DNA of 30,973 nt from CAWKGC01 sp963849005 (GCA_963849005.1 CAWKGC010000006.1:1-30973); one strand, 5' to 3'. Numbered from the stretch's first letter, positions 13,756 to 21,675 are shown. Notes: a model not told the origin generated them from the sequence alone. Numbers and translations: made by a program.

Positions 13756-14953
13756 ATGAAGACTCCCGGTCCCCTGGCAGGCCTCAAGGTCCTCGAACTC
13801 GGCCAGCTCATCGCCGGCCCGTTCTGTGCGCGCATCCTCGCGGAATTCGGGGCGGAGGTGATCAAGGTCGAGCCGCCCGGCGTCGGCGACCCGATCCGCA
13901 AGTGGCGCGTGCTCCACGAGGGCAATTCGCTGTGGTGGTACGCGCAGGCGCGCAACAAGAAGTCGATCGTGGTCGACATGCGCAAGCCCGAAGGGCAGGC
14001 CGTCGTGCGCAGGCTGGCCGCGACCGCCGACATCGTGGTCGAGAATTTCCGCCCCGGCGACGCTCGAGAAGTGGGGACTTGCGCACGCGCAACTTGCCAA
14101 GGGTAACCCGAGGCTCATCATGGTGCGGCTCTCCGGCTTCGGCCAGACCGGGCCCTACCGGGACCGCGTCGGCTTCGGCGCCATCGGCGAGTCGATGGGC
14201 GGCATGCGCTACACCACCGGCTACCCGGACCGCGCGCCGTGCCGCGTCGGCATTTCCATCGGCGATTCGCTCGCCGCGCTCTATGGCGTGATCGGGGCGC
14301 TCATGGCGGTGGTGCATCGCGAGAAGACCGGCGTCGGGCAGGAGGTCGACGTGGCGCTTTACGAGGCCGTGTTCTCGATGATGGAGTCGGTGCTGCCGGA
14401 GTTCGGCATGACCGGCGCGATCCGCGAGCGCAGCGGCGCGAGCCTGCCGGGCATCGTGCCCTCCAATACCTACCTGTGCGGCGACGGGAAGTACGTCGTC
14501 ATCGGCGCCAATGGCGATTCGATCTTCAAGCGCATGATGGCCGCGATCGGCAGAGCCGACCTTGGCGAGGATCCGGGGCTTGCTGACAATGCCGGGCGCA
14601 CGGCGCGCACGGCGGAACTGGATGCCGCGATCGGCGAATGGACGGGACGCCACGATCTTGCCAGCGTTCTGGAGGTGCTGGACAAGGCCGACGTGCCTTC
14701 GGGCAAGATCTACTCGGTGGCCGATATCGTCGCCGACATGCAGTACCAGGCGCGCGGCATGGTGGAAAGGCACAAGCTGGGCGACGGGGAAGTGCTGCTG
14801 CCCGGGATCGTGCCGAAGATGTCGGCCACGCCGGGCGCCACGCGCTGGATCGGCCCGAAGCTGGGCGAGCACACCGAAGAAGTGCTGCGCGCCGCGGGCT
14901 ACGCTCCCGCGGAGCTGGCCAGCCTGCGCGAGGCCGGCATCATCAACCGGTAA
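13756..14953 (+). pseudogene. CaiB/BaiF CoA-transferase, broken by one extra base
   Basis: A class III CoA-transferase of about 398 aa if read through, the usual size. These enzymes move CoA between carboxylic acids by a covalent Asp intermediate. The N-terminal part (13756-14058) reads LAGLKVLELGQLIAGPFC and IKVEPPGVGDPIRKW, the family signature, down to VVENFRPG. The C-terminal part continues in another frame from 14060 (TLEKWGLAHAQLAKGNPRL) and contains ISIGDSLAALYG, whose Asp (codon 14264-14266) is the expected nucleophile. One surplus base at about 14056-14060 moves the first frame to a stop at 14104-14106. The 1198-bp span is one base over a multiple of three, and both halves are otherwise intact, so this is either a very recent mutation or a sequencing error. 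It is divergent from the TRAP operon. Confidence 0.88.
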
Positions 14954-15059
14954 TTCGGTTCAAAGCCGAAATGTTTCATCGCCATGCCCCGGCAGCGGGA
15001 TATTTCGTCTCCGACCCGAATTGCGGGTATGCAGGTAAAATGAGCAGTTGCCCCACCCC

Positions 15060-15081
15060 TTCTTGCATCGTTCTTGCATCG
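15060..15081 (+). repeat. 11-bp tandem duplication in DUF3300 leader
   Basis: TTCTTGCATCG occurs twice in direct succession (15060-15070 and 15071-15081), ending 13 bp before the DUF3300 start and touching its GGAG ribosome-binding site. A -10-like TAAAAT lies at 15036-15041. It looks like a recent slippage duplication in the 5' leader. Confidence 0.7.
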
Positions 15082-15094
15082 GAGCTTCCGGATC

Positions 15095-16291
15095 ATGAAA
15101 AACTTCAGCCTTCGCCAATTGGGCGCGGCCGCGATTTGCTTTGCGCTGGCCTGCCTCGGCGCGATGCCTGCTTTCTCGCAGGCAATGCCTGACGCCGCTC
15201 CCGCATATACGCAGGAGCAGCTTGAGAAACTCGTCGGCCCGATCGCGCTTTACCCCGATGACCTCCTGGCCATCACCCTGCCCTCGGCAACCTATCCGCT
15301 GGACCTGGTGAAGGCGCAACGCTTCCTCGAGAAGCTCAAGAAGGACCCCAAGGCCCAACCCGACCCTTCGCTTCCCGACTCGGTGCTGAAGCTGCTGAAT
15401 TACCCCGACGTGGTGAAGATGATGAACGACGACCTCGACTGGACCGAAGCGCTCGGTGAGGCGGTCGATACCGACGAGGCCGGCGTCATGAACGCGGTCC
15501 AGTCTTTCCGCCGCAAGGCCGAGGGTGCGGGCAACTTGAAGAGCAACGACAAGCAGGTGGTCGTTGTCGAGAAGGAAACCATCGTGATCAAGCCGGCCAA
15601 CCCGGAAGTGATCTACGTGCCGCAGTACCAACCTTCGCAGGTGATCGTCTATTCCCCGACGCCTTACGCATGGGGCTACTACCCGACTCCCTACCCGTCC
15701 TACTACTATCCGTACGCGCCAGGCGCCGCATTTGCCACGGGCCTGATCTGGGGCGCGGCGATCGGCGGGGCCTGGGGCATGGGCTGGAACAATGGCCACA
15801 TCGAGAACAACATCAACGTCAACCGCAACACCAACATCAATACGGGCAACCGAAACAACGTCAACGCCGGCAACCGACCCTCACAAGGCGGCGGCCAGAA
15901 CTGGCGCAATGATCGCGCGCCGACGCAGACCAAGGCGGGTGCGCAGGCACGGCAGGGCCACGTCGGTTCGCGTCCCGGTGACGCGCGCGCAGGTGGCGGT
16001 GGTGCCTCGGCGCGGCCGGCCAGCACGGGTGCGGCATCGTCGCGGGCTTCGCCTTCGGCGTCGAATTATGGCGGCTCGCGCCAGTCCGGCAGCGCCAGCA
16101 CCATGCAGAACCGTTCCGCCTCGAGCGGCGGCGGCAGCGCGTTCAGCGGCGCCGGCTCCTCGGGCGCCAGGACGAACCAGGCCTCCTCCCGCGGCGCTTC
16201 CAGCATGTCTTCGGCAAGCCGGCCCTCGGGTGGCGGCGGCGCGCGTGGTGGCGGCGGCGGCGCTCGCGGCGGCGGCGGCGGTCGGCGCTAG
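15095..16291 (+). CDS. DUF3300-family secreted protein with Gly/Arg-rich tail
   Basis: A 398-aa exported protein from the ATG at 15095 (MKNFSLRQLG), with GGAG 10 nt upstream. Residues 1-29 form a signal peptide ending PAFSQ. The DUF3300 core lies at about 40-190: YTQEQLEKLVGPIALYPDDLLAI, NYPDVVKMMNDDLDWTEALG and KPANPEVIYVPQYQP. A Tyr/Pro patch (PTPYPSYYYPY) and a hydrophobic Gly/Ala segment follow. The C-terminal 140 residues are low complexity: Asn-rich, then Ser/Ala/Gly-rich, ending in Gly-rich runs split by Arg. The molecular function of DUF3300 is unknown; an envelope or surface location is inferred. The stop codon overlaps the ribosome-binding site of the DUF2950 gene, so they form an operon, a pairing seen in other proteobacteria. 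Confidence 0.9.
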   Translation: MKNFSLRQLGAAAICFALACLGAMPAFSQAMPDAAPAYTQEQLEKLVGPIALYPDDLLAITLPSATYPLDLVKAQRFLEKLKKDPKAQPDPSLPDSVLKLLNYPDVVKMMNDDLDWTEALGEAVDTDEAGVMNAVQSFRRKAEGAGNLKSNDKQVVVVEKETIVIKPANPEVIYVPQYQPSQVIVYSPTPYAWGYYPTPYPSYYYPYAPGAAFATGLIWGAAIGGAWGMGWNNGHIENNINVNRNTNINTGNRNNVNAGNRPSQGGGQNWRNDRAPTQTKAGAQARQGHVGSRPGDARAGGGGASARPASTGAASSRASPSASNYGGSRQSGSASTMQNRSASSGGGSAFSGAGSSGARTNQASSRGASSMSSASRPSGGGGARGGGGGARGGGGGRR

Positions 16292-16300
16292 GAGAACAAA

Positions 16301-17224
16301 ATGAAAAACACGAGAACCTGCATGAACACACGCATTGCTTCCTTCCTTGCCGCGCTGCTGCTTGCGGCTACTGCGGCGTTTGCCGCGACACCCGACGGCC
16401 GCGCATTCGCCACCCCCGATGAAGCCGTGAAGGCGCTGGTCGCTGCACTCAAGGCCAACGACGACAAGGCCCTGGTCGAGATCTTCGGCGAGCGCAACAA
16501 GGACCTCATCGTCACTACCGACAAGGCGGCGTCCACGGAGTACCGGCAGAAGGCAGTCAAGGCGTTCGAGGAATACCTGCTGCAGCAGAAGAATGCCGAC
16601 GGCAGCATTACGCTCGTGATCGGCGGCAACGGCTGGCCGATGCCGATCCCCCTGGTGAAGGACGGAAGCGGCTGGCGCTTCGACACCGACAAGGGCGCCG
16701 ACGAGATCATCAACCGCCGCGTTGGCGAGGGCGAACTCAATGCGATCGAGGTGATGCGCGCCTACCCGGGTGCGCAGAGGCAGTTCGCCGCCAAGCCGCG
16801 TGACGGCTCCAACGTACGCAGCTTCGCCCGCCGCATCATCAGCAGCGAAGGCAAGCGGGACGGGCTTTACTGGACTTCCGATCCGTCGAAGGGTGAAGAG
16901 GCGAGCCCGTTCGGCCCGCTGGTGGCCGACGGCTCCAAGCGCGAGCTGGGTGACCCGTACCACGGCTACTATTTCAAGATCCTCACCGGCCAGGGCCCGG
17001 CGGCGCCCGGCGGCAAGTTCAGCTACGTGATCAACGGCCGCATGGTCGCCGGCTTTGCGCTGGTTGCCTGGCCCGCCGACTACGCTTCTTCCGGCGTCAA
17101 GACCTTCATCGTCAACCACTACGGCGACGTCTACCAGAAAGACCTCGGAGTGAACACGGCCGCGACGGCCAAGGCGATGACCGAATTCAACCCCGACAAG
17201 ACCTGGACGAAGACCACCGACTGA
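16301..17224 (+). CDS. DUF2950-family exported protein
   Basis: A 307-aa secreted protein. The start at 16301 is set by AGGAG, 6 nt upstream and overlapping the preceding stop; a second ATG at 16322 is possible. The signal peptide runs to about AAFAA (residues 24-29). The mature part begins with an Ala-rich helical region (FATPDEAVKALVAALKANDDKALVEIF), as in DUF2950, then beta-rich segments (GWPMPIPLVKDGSGWRFDTDKG; PYHGYYFKILTGQG; FIVNHYGDVYQKDLG). No catalytic motif is recognised. The N-terminal pattern resembles SnoaL/NTF2-like small-molecule folds, but that is only a resemblance. It is translated from the same operon as DUF3300 and likely acts with it in the periplasm or envelope. Confidence 0.9.
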   Translation: MKNTRTCMNTRIASFLAALLLAATAAFAATPDGRAFATPDEAVKALVAALKANDDKALVEIFGERNKDLIVTTDKAASTEYRQKAVKAFEEYLLQQKNADGSITLVIGGNGWPMPIPLVKDGSGWRFDTDKGADEIINRRVGEGELNAIEVMRAYPGAQRQFAAKPRDGSNVRSFARRIISSEGKRDGLYWTSDPSKGEEASPFGPLVADGSKRELGDPYHGYYFKILTGQGPAAPGGKFSYVINGRMVAGFALVAWPADYASSGVKTFIVNHYGDVYQKDLGVNTAATAKAMTEFNPDKTWTKTTD

Positions 17225-17270
17225 AAAGCCGGGCCGGACGGCATTTGCCCGATAGCCGGGTCAGGGCGCT

Positions 17271-17286
17271 ATTTCCGCGCGGAAAT
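17271..17286. promoter_or_regulatory. 16-bp perfect palindrome upstream of the lyase gene
   Basis: ATTTCCGCGCGGAAAT is an exact palindrome ending 26 bp before a -10-like TAAGAT (17313-17318) and 40 bp before the HMG-CoA-lyase-like start. That is where an activator would bind at a promoter with a poor -35. Alternatively it could form part of a terminator for DUF2950, but no T-run follows. Confidence 0.5.
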
Positions 17287-17312
17287 GCGCGTCTGGCCCG
17301 GTTTTCCTTCAG

Positions 17313-17318
17313 TAAGAT
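17313..17318 (+). promoter_or_regulatory. -10-like TAAGAT before HMG-CoA-lyase-like gene
   Basis: TAAGAT (5 of 6 to TATAAT) ends 8 nt before the ATG at 17327, with no Shine-Dalgarno between. No good -35 is visible; the palindrome at 17271-17286 lies just upstream. A leaderless, activated promoter is a possible reading. Confidence 0.3.
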
Positions 17319-17326
17319 CACATCCC

Positions 17327-18259
17327 ATGCGCCTCTACATCAATGATGTCGCGGTCCGCGACGGTTTCCAGATCGAGCACGATTTCGTCCCGACGGACGT
17401 CAAGATCGGCCTGGTCAACCAGCTCTCGCGCACGGGCCTGTGCAAGATCGAGGTCGCGTCCTTCGTTTCGCCCAAGCTGGTGCCCAACATGCGCGACGCA
17501 AACGAGGTGCTGGCGGGCATCGATCGCCTGCCCGGCGTGCATTATGTCGCGCTGGTGCCCAACATCCGCGGGGCGCAGAACGCGGCAAGCGCGCCGCGGC
17601 GCCCCGACGAGGTCAATGTGGTGATATCGGCATCCGCGACCCACAACCGCGCCAACATCAACCGTACGCACGAGCAGTCGTTCGCCGAGTTTCCGACGCT
17701 GATCAAGGTCTGCCGCGAAGCCGGCATGACCGTCACGGTGAGCCTTTCCACGACCTTCGGGTGTCCCTTCGAGGGCAAAGTGCCGGAGTCGCGCGTGATG
17801 GATTTCGTGGCGAAGTTCCACGCGCTCGGCTTCGACGGCATCTCGCTCGCCGATACCACCGGCATGGCCGATCCATTGCAGGTCGAGACGCTGACCCGGA
17901 AAGTCCTGGAGGCGCATCCGGGAAAGCGCGACGATTACTACACGCTGCACTTCCACAACACGCGCGGCATGGGGCTTGCCAACGTGCTGGCCGGCATTCG
18001 CGCGGGCGTTCGTTCCTTCGACGGCTCGATCGGCGGCCTGGGCGGCTGCCCGTTCGCGCCCGGCGCCACGGGCAACATCTGCACCGAGGACATGGTGCAC
18101 ATGCTCGAGCAGATGGGCTACAACACCGGCGTCGACCTCGACAAGCTGATTGGCGCGGCGCGCCGCATCCCCGCGATCGTCGGACATGACGTGCCGGGGC
18201 AGGTCATGAAGGCCGGCAAGTCCTCCGAGCTGCATGCGCCGCCAGCACTGCCGGACTGA
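17327..18259 (+). CDS. HMG-CoA lyase-like (HMGL/DRE-TIM) enzyme
   Basis: A 310-aa cytosolic TIM-barrel lyase of the hydroxymethylglutaryl-CoA lyase group, which cleaves 3-hydroxy-3-methyl acyl-CoAs to acetyl-CoA and a keto acid. The metal-binding VRDGFQ lies at residues 10-15, the HxH ligand pair in LHFHNTRGMGLAN and the catalytic Cys in GGCPFAPGATGN near residue 240. The length fits. The ATG at 17327 is chosen because the family starts there; an upstream in-frame ATG (17285) lies inside the palindrome region. True HMG-CoA lyase, citramalyl-CoA lyase or another acyl-CoA could be the real substrate. It is not in an operon with a visible partner, but the nearby CoA-transferase and TRAP system suggest shared organic-acid breakdown. 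Confidence 0.9.
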   Translation: MRLYINDVAVRDGFQIEHDFVPTDVKIGLVNQLSRTGLCKIEVASFVSPKLVPNMRDANEVLAGIDRLPGVHYVALVPNIRGAQNAASAPRRPDEVNVVISASATHNRANINRTHEQSFAEFPTLIKVCREAGMTVTVSLSTTFGCPFEGKVPESRVMDFVAKFHALGFDGISLADTTGMADPLQVETLTRKVLEAHPGKRDDYYTLHFHNTRGMGLANVLAGIRAGVRSFDGSIGGLGGCPFAPGATGNICTEDMVHMLEQMGYNTGVDLDKLIGAARRIPAIVGHDVPGQVMKAGKSSELHAPPALPD

Positions 18260-18318
18260 CCTCGCTTGCCTTCCGGCCGTAGTCCGTTGGACACGCAGTA
18301 AGATCCGGACTCACACTA

Positions 18319-18346
18319 CCGGGCGCGAAGGGATTCTTTCGCCCGG
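18319..18346. other. Hairpin in the leader of the ABC binding-protein gene
   Basis: CCGGGC (18319-18324) pairs with GCCCGG (18341-18346), extended by GAA/TTC with a 2-nt bulge. It lies 60 bp before the start at 18406. A T-run is lacking; it may be a leftover terminator for the lyase gene or an mRNA leader structure. Confidence 0.35.
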
Positions 18347-18405
18347 GCGTCCCTCGTCGCCGCCTCGAAGCGGTTCCGGGCAAGCAGAAAATATCGGAGG
18401 ATGGA

Positions 18406-19431
18406 ATGTTGAAGAAAATCGTTTCCCTGTTCACTGCGTTTGCGCTGGCTTTCGGCTCCCTCGCCGCCTTCGCGCAGGCGCCGGAAAAGAAGAAGATCAC
18501 CATCGCGGTGGGCGGCAAGAGCCTGTTCTATTACCTGCCGCTGACCGTGGCCGAACGCAAAGGCTACTTCAAGGACGAGGGGCTCGAGGTCGAGATCCCC
18601 GACTTCGCAGGTGGCGCCAAGGCGCTGCAGGCGCTGGTGGGGGGGTCTGCCGACATGGTCTCCGGGGCCTATGAGCACACCATCAACATGGTCGCGAAGA
18701 AGCAGCCGATCAAGGCGGTGGTGCTGCAGGCGAAGTACAGCTCGATCGTGCTGCTGATGCCGAAGGAAAAGGCCGCGAAGTACAAGGGGCCCGCGGACTT
18801 GAAGGGCCTCAAGATCGGCGTGACGGCCCCCGGTTCCTCGACCAACATGTTCGTGAACAACATTCTCGCCAAGGGGGGGCTGAAGCCTTCGGATGTTTCG
18901 ATCGTCGGCGTGGGCACCGGTTCCGGCGCGTTCGCGGCGATGGACAGGGGCGAGATCGATGCGATCTCGAACCTCGACCCGGTGATCAGCCAGCTGGAAG
19001 CCACCGGCAAGTTCGTCGCGGTCGCCGATTCGCGCACCGAGAAGGGCATGCAGGAGATCTACGGCGGCGATTACCACGCCAGCGTGATCTACATCACCGA
19101 TGAGTTCATCAAGAAGAACCCGAACACGGTGCAGGCGGTGGTCAACGCGATCGTGCGCGCCAACCGCTGGATCGCCAAGGCCACGCCGCAGGAGATTGTG
19201 GACGTGATGCCCGCGGAGTTCCAGGCCGGCAACCCGTCGCTGTACAAGGCGGCGCTGCTGAAGAACATGATCGGCTATTCCGAGGACGGCCAGATGTCGA
19301 TGAAGGCGGCGCAGAACGTGTACAAGGTGCTCGTCCAGTTCGAGCCGTCGGTGATCGCCGCCGGCAAGATGGACCTGAACCAGACGTTCGACAATTCCTT
19401 CGCGAAGAAGGCGGCGGCGAAGTACAAGTGA
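18406..19431 (+). CDS. NitT/TauT-type ABC substrate-binding protein
   Basis: A 341-aa periplasmic binding protein of the nitrate/sulfonate/thiamine-precursor group (SsuA/THI5-like fold). Residues 1-25 form a signal peptide with a likely cut after AAFA. The mature N-terminus reads ITIAVGGKSLFYYLPLTVAERKGYFKDEGLEVEI, then GGAKALQALVGGSADMVSGAYEH and GLKIGVTAPGSSTNMFVNNIL, all family hallmarks. GGAGGAT upstream sets the start. The substrate cannot be read from the sequence: members bind sulfonates, nitrate, aromatic acids or pyrimidine precursors. The stop codon is part of a perfect 9-bp hairpin (19429-19450), followed by REP-like repeats before the ATPase gene. This may terminate some transcripts or stabilise the binding-protein mRNA so that it outnumbers the membrane parts. 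Confidence 0.93.
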   Translation: MLKKIVSLFTAFALAFGSLAAFAQAPEKKKITIAVGGKSLFYYLPLTVAERKGYFKDEGLEVEIPDFAGGAKALQALVGGSADMVSGAYEHTINMVAKKQPIKAVVLQAKYSSIVLLMPKEKAAKYKGPADLKGLKIGVTAPGSSTNMFVNNILAKGGLKPSDVSIVGVGTGSGAFAAMDRGEIDAISNLDPVISQLEATGKFVAVADSRTEKGMQEIYGGDYHASVIYITDEFIKKNPNTVQAVVNAIVRANRWIAKATPQEIVDVMPAEFQAGNPSLYKAALLKNMIGYSEDGQMSMKAAQNVYKVLVQFEPSVIAAGKMDLNQTFDNSFAKKAAAKYK

Positions 19432-19553
19432 TGAGCCGAAAGGCTCATCATCCCGGCGAAAACCGGGATCCAGTCCAAGATGCTCGTCATCCCGGCGAAG
19501 GCCGGGATCCAGCGTTCTTAACGAGATGGCCGGATTCCGGGTCGAGCCCGGAA
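19429..19553. repeat. REP-like hairpin cluster inside the ABC operon
   Basis: Four hairpins in 125 bp. TGATGAGCC (19429-19437) pairs with GGCTCATCA (19442-19450) around GAAA and includes the stop codon of the binding protein. Two copies of a 26-bp unit (19448-19473 and 19487-19512, 24 of 26 identical) carry ATCCCGG/CCGGGAT stems. TTCCGGG (19535-19541) pairs with CCCGGAA (19547-19553). The units resemble REP elements common in proteobacterial intergenic regions; a related unit occurs at 21681-21713. They probably adjust mRNA stability or coupling between binding protein and ATPase. Confidence 0.8.
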
Positions 19554-19564
19554 CGACGAAAACG

Positions 19565-20380
19565 ATGACACCCGCCGTCCAACTCGACAACATCACCGTC
19601 ACCTTCGCCGCGAAGTCCGCTGCGGCGAAGTCGTACACGGCGGTGAAGGACACGACGCTCACGATCGCCGACGGCGAGTTCGTGTCGGTGGTGGGTCCCA
19701 CGGGGTGCGGGAAGTCGACGCTGCTCAATGTCGCCGCGGGCCTGCTCCAGCAGTCATCGGGGACGGTGAAGATCTTCGGCAAGCCGCTCGTCGGCCTGAA
19801 CGCGCAGGCCGGCTACATGTTCCAGTCCGAGGCGCTGATGCCGTGGCGCAATGCCCTGGACAACGTCATCGCCGGATTGCAGTTCCGCGGCGACGATCCC
19901 GCCGGCGCGAAGCGCCTGGGCGAGCAGTGGCTGGAGCGGGTCGGCCTCGACGGCTTCGGCGAACGCTATCCGCACCAGTTGTCAGGCGGCATGAGGAAGC
20001 GCGTCTCGCTCGCGCAGATGCTGGTCCTGGAACCCCGGATCATGCTCATGGACGAGCCGTTCTCGGCGCTCGACATCCAGACGCGCCAGATGATGGAAAA
20101 CGAACTGCTGGAACTGTGGAACGCCAACCGCAAGAGCGTCATCTTCATCACCCACGACCTCGAGGAGGCGATCTCGCTGTCGGACCGCGTGGTGGTGCTC
20201 TCCGCAGGGCCGGCGACGCATCCGATCGGGGAATTCGCGATCGACCTGCCGCGACCGCGCGACGTCTCCGAGATCCGCCTCACGCCGCGCTTCATCGAAC
20301 TGCACGACCGCATCTGGCATGCGATGAAGGAAGAAGTGCTGAAGGGCTACGCGCAGACGAAGAACAGGATGGTGGGCTGA
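19565..20380 (+). CDS. NitT/TauT-type ABC transporter ATPase
   Basis: A 271-aa ATP-binding protein on the inner face of the membrane, powering the importer. It has Walker A GPTGCGKST, a Q-loop in MFQSEALMPW, the signature LSGGMRKRVSLAQ, Walker B RIMLMDEPFSALD and a switch-region His in FITHDLEEA. The ATG at 19565 (MTPAVQLDN) gives the usual N-terminus; an upstream in-frame ATG at 19526 lies in the REP cluster and would add repeat-encoded residues (MAGFRVEPGTTKT). The permease begins 4 bp after its stop, showing tight operon structure. Confidence 0.94.
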   Translation: MTPAVQLDNITVTFAAKSAAAKSYTAVKDTTLTIADGEFVSVVGPTGCGKSTLLNVAAGLLQQSSGTVKIFGKPLVGLNAQAGYMFQSEALMPWRNALDNVIAGLQFRGDDPAGAKRLGEQWLERVGLDGFGERYPHQLSGGMRKRVSLAQMLVLEPRIMLMDEPFSALDIQTRQMMENELLELWNANRKSVIFITHDLEEAISLSDRVVVLSAGPATHPIGEFAIDLPRPRDVSEIRLTPRFIELHDRIWHAMKEEVLKGYAQTKNRMVG

Positions 20381-20383
20381 GCG

Positions 20384-21187
20384 ATGAGGCGAAAGCTCTG
20401 GATCTGGCAGGTGCTGCTGCTCGCCGGCCTGTTTTCGGCCTGGTACGCGCTCACCAAGCCCGGCTTCCTGCCGCCGATCATGTTCGACAACGAGCATCGC
20501 GCGGCCTTCTTCTTCGGCGAGCCGGTGAAGGTGCTCATGGTGATCTGGGCCTGGTTCACCGACGGGGCCATCTACCCGCACCTCTGGGTCACGCTGCAGG
20601 AGACCGTGCTCGCTTTCGTGATCGGCACGGTGCTCGGGCTCGTGCTCGGCCTGTGGCTGGGGCTCGCGCCGCTCGCCTCCGCGGTACTCGATCCCTACAT
20701 CAAGGCGGCCAACGCGATGCCGCGCGTCGTGCTCGCGCCGATCTTCATGGTCTGGTTCGGTCTGGGCATCTGGTCCAAGGTCGCGCTCGGCGTGACGCTG
20801 GTGTTCTTCATCGTCTTCTTCAACGTCTACCAGGGCGTGAAGGAAGTCAGCCCTGTGGTGCTCAACTCGACGCGAATGCTGGGCGCCAGCAAGTCGCAAT
20901 TGTTGCGCTACGTGTACCTGCCTTCGGCGACCTCGTGGGTGTTTTCCAGCTTGCACACGTCGGTCGGGATGGCCTTTGTCGGCGCGGTGGTGGGCGAGTA
21001 CCTCGGCTCGGCCAAGGGCGTGGGCTACTTGATCCAGCAGGCCGAGGGCGCGTTCGACATCAATACCGTGTTTGCGGGCATGGTCGTGCTGACCGTGTTC
21101 GCGCTCGCGCTTGACGTGATCGTGACGATTGCGGAGCGCCGCCTGCTGGTCTGGCGGCCGGCGCAAAGCGAGACCGAGCAACTCTGA
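20384..21187 (+). CDS. NitT/TauT-type ABC transporter permease
   Basis: A 267-aa inner-membrane protein with about six helices (LWIWQVLLLAGLFSAWYAL near the start, then TVLAFVIGTVLGLVLGLWLGL, PRVVLAPIFMVWFGLGIW, VALGVTLVFFIVFF, VFSSLHTSVGMAFVGAVVGEYLG and VFAGMVVLTVFALALDVIV). The EAA-like loop NSTRMLGASKSQLLRYVYLP that docks on the ATPase is present. The start at 20384 sits 3 bp after the ATPase stop, so translation is likely coupled. It forms the channel with the ATPase and binding protein of the same operon; substrate unknown. Confidence 0.93.
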   Translation: MRRKLWIWQVLLLAGLFSAWYALTKPGFLPPIMFDNEHRAAFFFGEPVKVLMVIWAWFTDGAIYPHLWVTLQETVLAFVIGTVLGLVLGLWLGLAPLASAVLDPYIKAANAMPRVVLAPIFMVWFGLGIWSKVALGVTLVFFIVFFNVYQGVKEVSPVVLNSTRMLGASKSQLLRYVYLPSATSWVFSSLHTSVGMAFVGAVVGEYLGSAKGVGYLIQQAEGAFDINTVFAGMVVLTVFALALDVIVTIAERRLLVWRPAQSETEQL

Positions 21188-21198
21188 GGGAGGACGCA

Positions 21199-21675
21199 AT
21201 GAGCGGGAACCACGACTGGAAGCACGACGGCGTGCGCGTCATCAAGGGCACCGACCTCGATCCCAATACCGCGCAGACGCCGGGCATGAACCGCGCGGCG
21301 GCGATCTCGCACGCGAGGGTCGGCGCCGAGAAGATCTGGGCGGGCACGGTCACCATCCATCCCAACGCGAAGACCGGCGCGCACCACCATGGCCCGGTGG
21401 AGAGCGTGATCTACGTGGTGAGAGGCAAGGCGCGCATGCGCTGGGGCGAGAAACTCGAGTTCGTCGCCGAGGCCGGCCCCGGAGACTTCATCTGGGTGCC
21501 GCCCTTCGTGCCGCACCAGGAAATCAATGCGAGCGAAAGCGAGGCGCTGGAGTGCGTGCTGCTTCGCAGCGGGCAGGAGCCGGTGGTGGTGAACCTCGAC
21601 ATCCCGGTGGTGGAGAAGCCCGAATCGGTCCAGTGGATCGACAACATCCACCGAAAATCGGGGTCAGAGACGTAA
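21199..21675 (+). CDS. Cupin-domain protein, last gene of the ABC operon
   Basis: A 158-aa single-domain cupin, 11 bp after the permease and with GGAGG upstream. Motif 1 is GAHHHGPVESVIYVVRG and motif 2 GDFIWVPPFVPHQEIN. Both retain the His, His, Glu and His residues that normally bind iron or another divalent metal, so it may be a dioxygenase, isomerase or sensor; which is not readable. The last six residues, KSGSET, and the TAA stop come from the left arm of a 28-bp inverted repeat, and the neighbouring convergent SDR protein ends in the same residues. The native C-terminus may have been altered by that repeat. Position in the operon suggests it acts on or senses the imported solute. Confidence 0.88.
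   Translation: MSGNHDWKHDGVRVIKGTDLDPNTAQTPGMNRAAAISHARVGAEKIWAGTVTIHPNAKTGAHHHGPVESVIYVVRGKARMRWGEKLEFVAEAGPGDFIWVPPFVPHQEINASESEALECVLLRSGQEPVVVNLDIPVVEKPESVQWIDNIHRKSGSET

Noticed and set aside
19526..19564. Upstream start for the ABC ATPase.
   Set aside because: It lies in the REP-like cluster and would add repeat-encoded residues absent from the family.
18316..19782. Minus-strand frame of 488 codons with repeated RRDDE-like residues near 19440-19560.
   Set aside because: It is antisense to the binding-protein gene, and the repeated residues come from translating the REP units.
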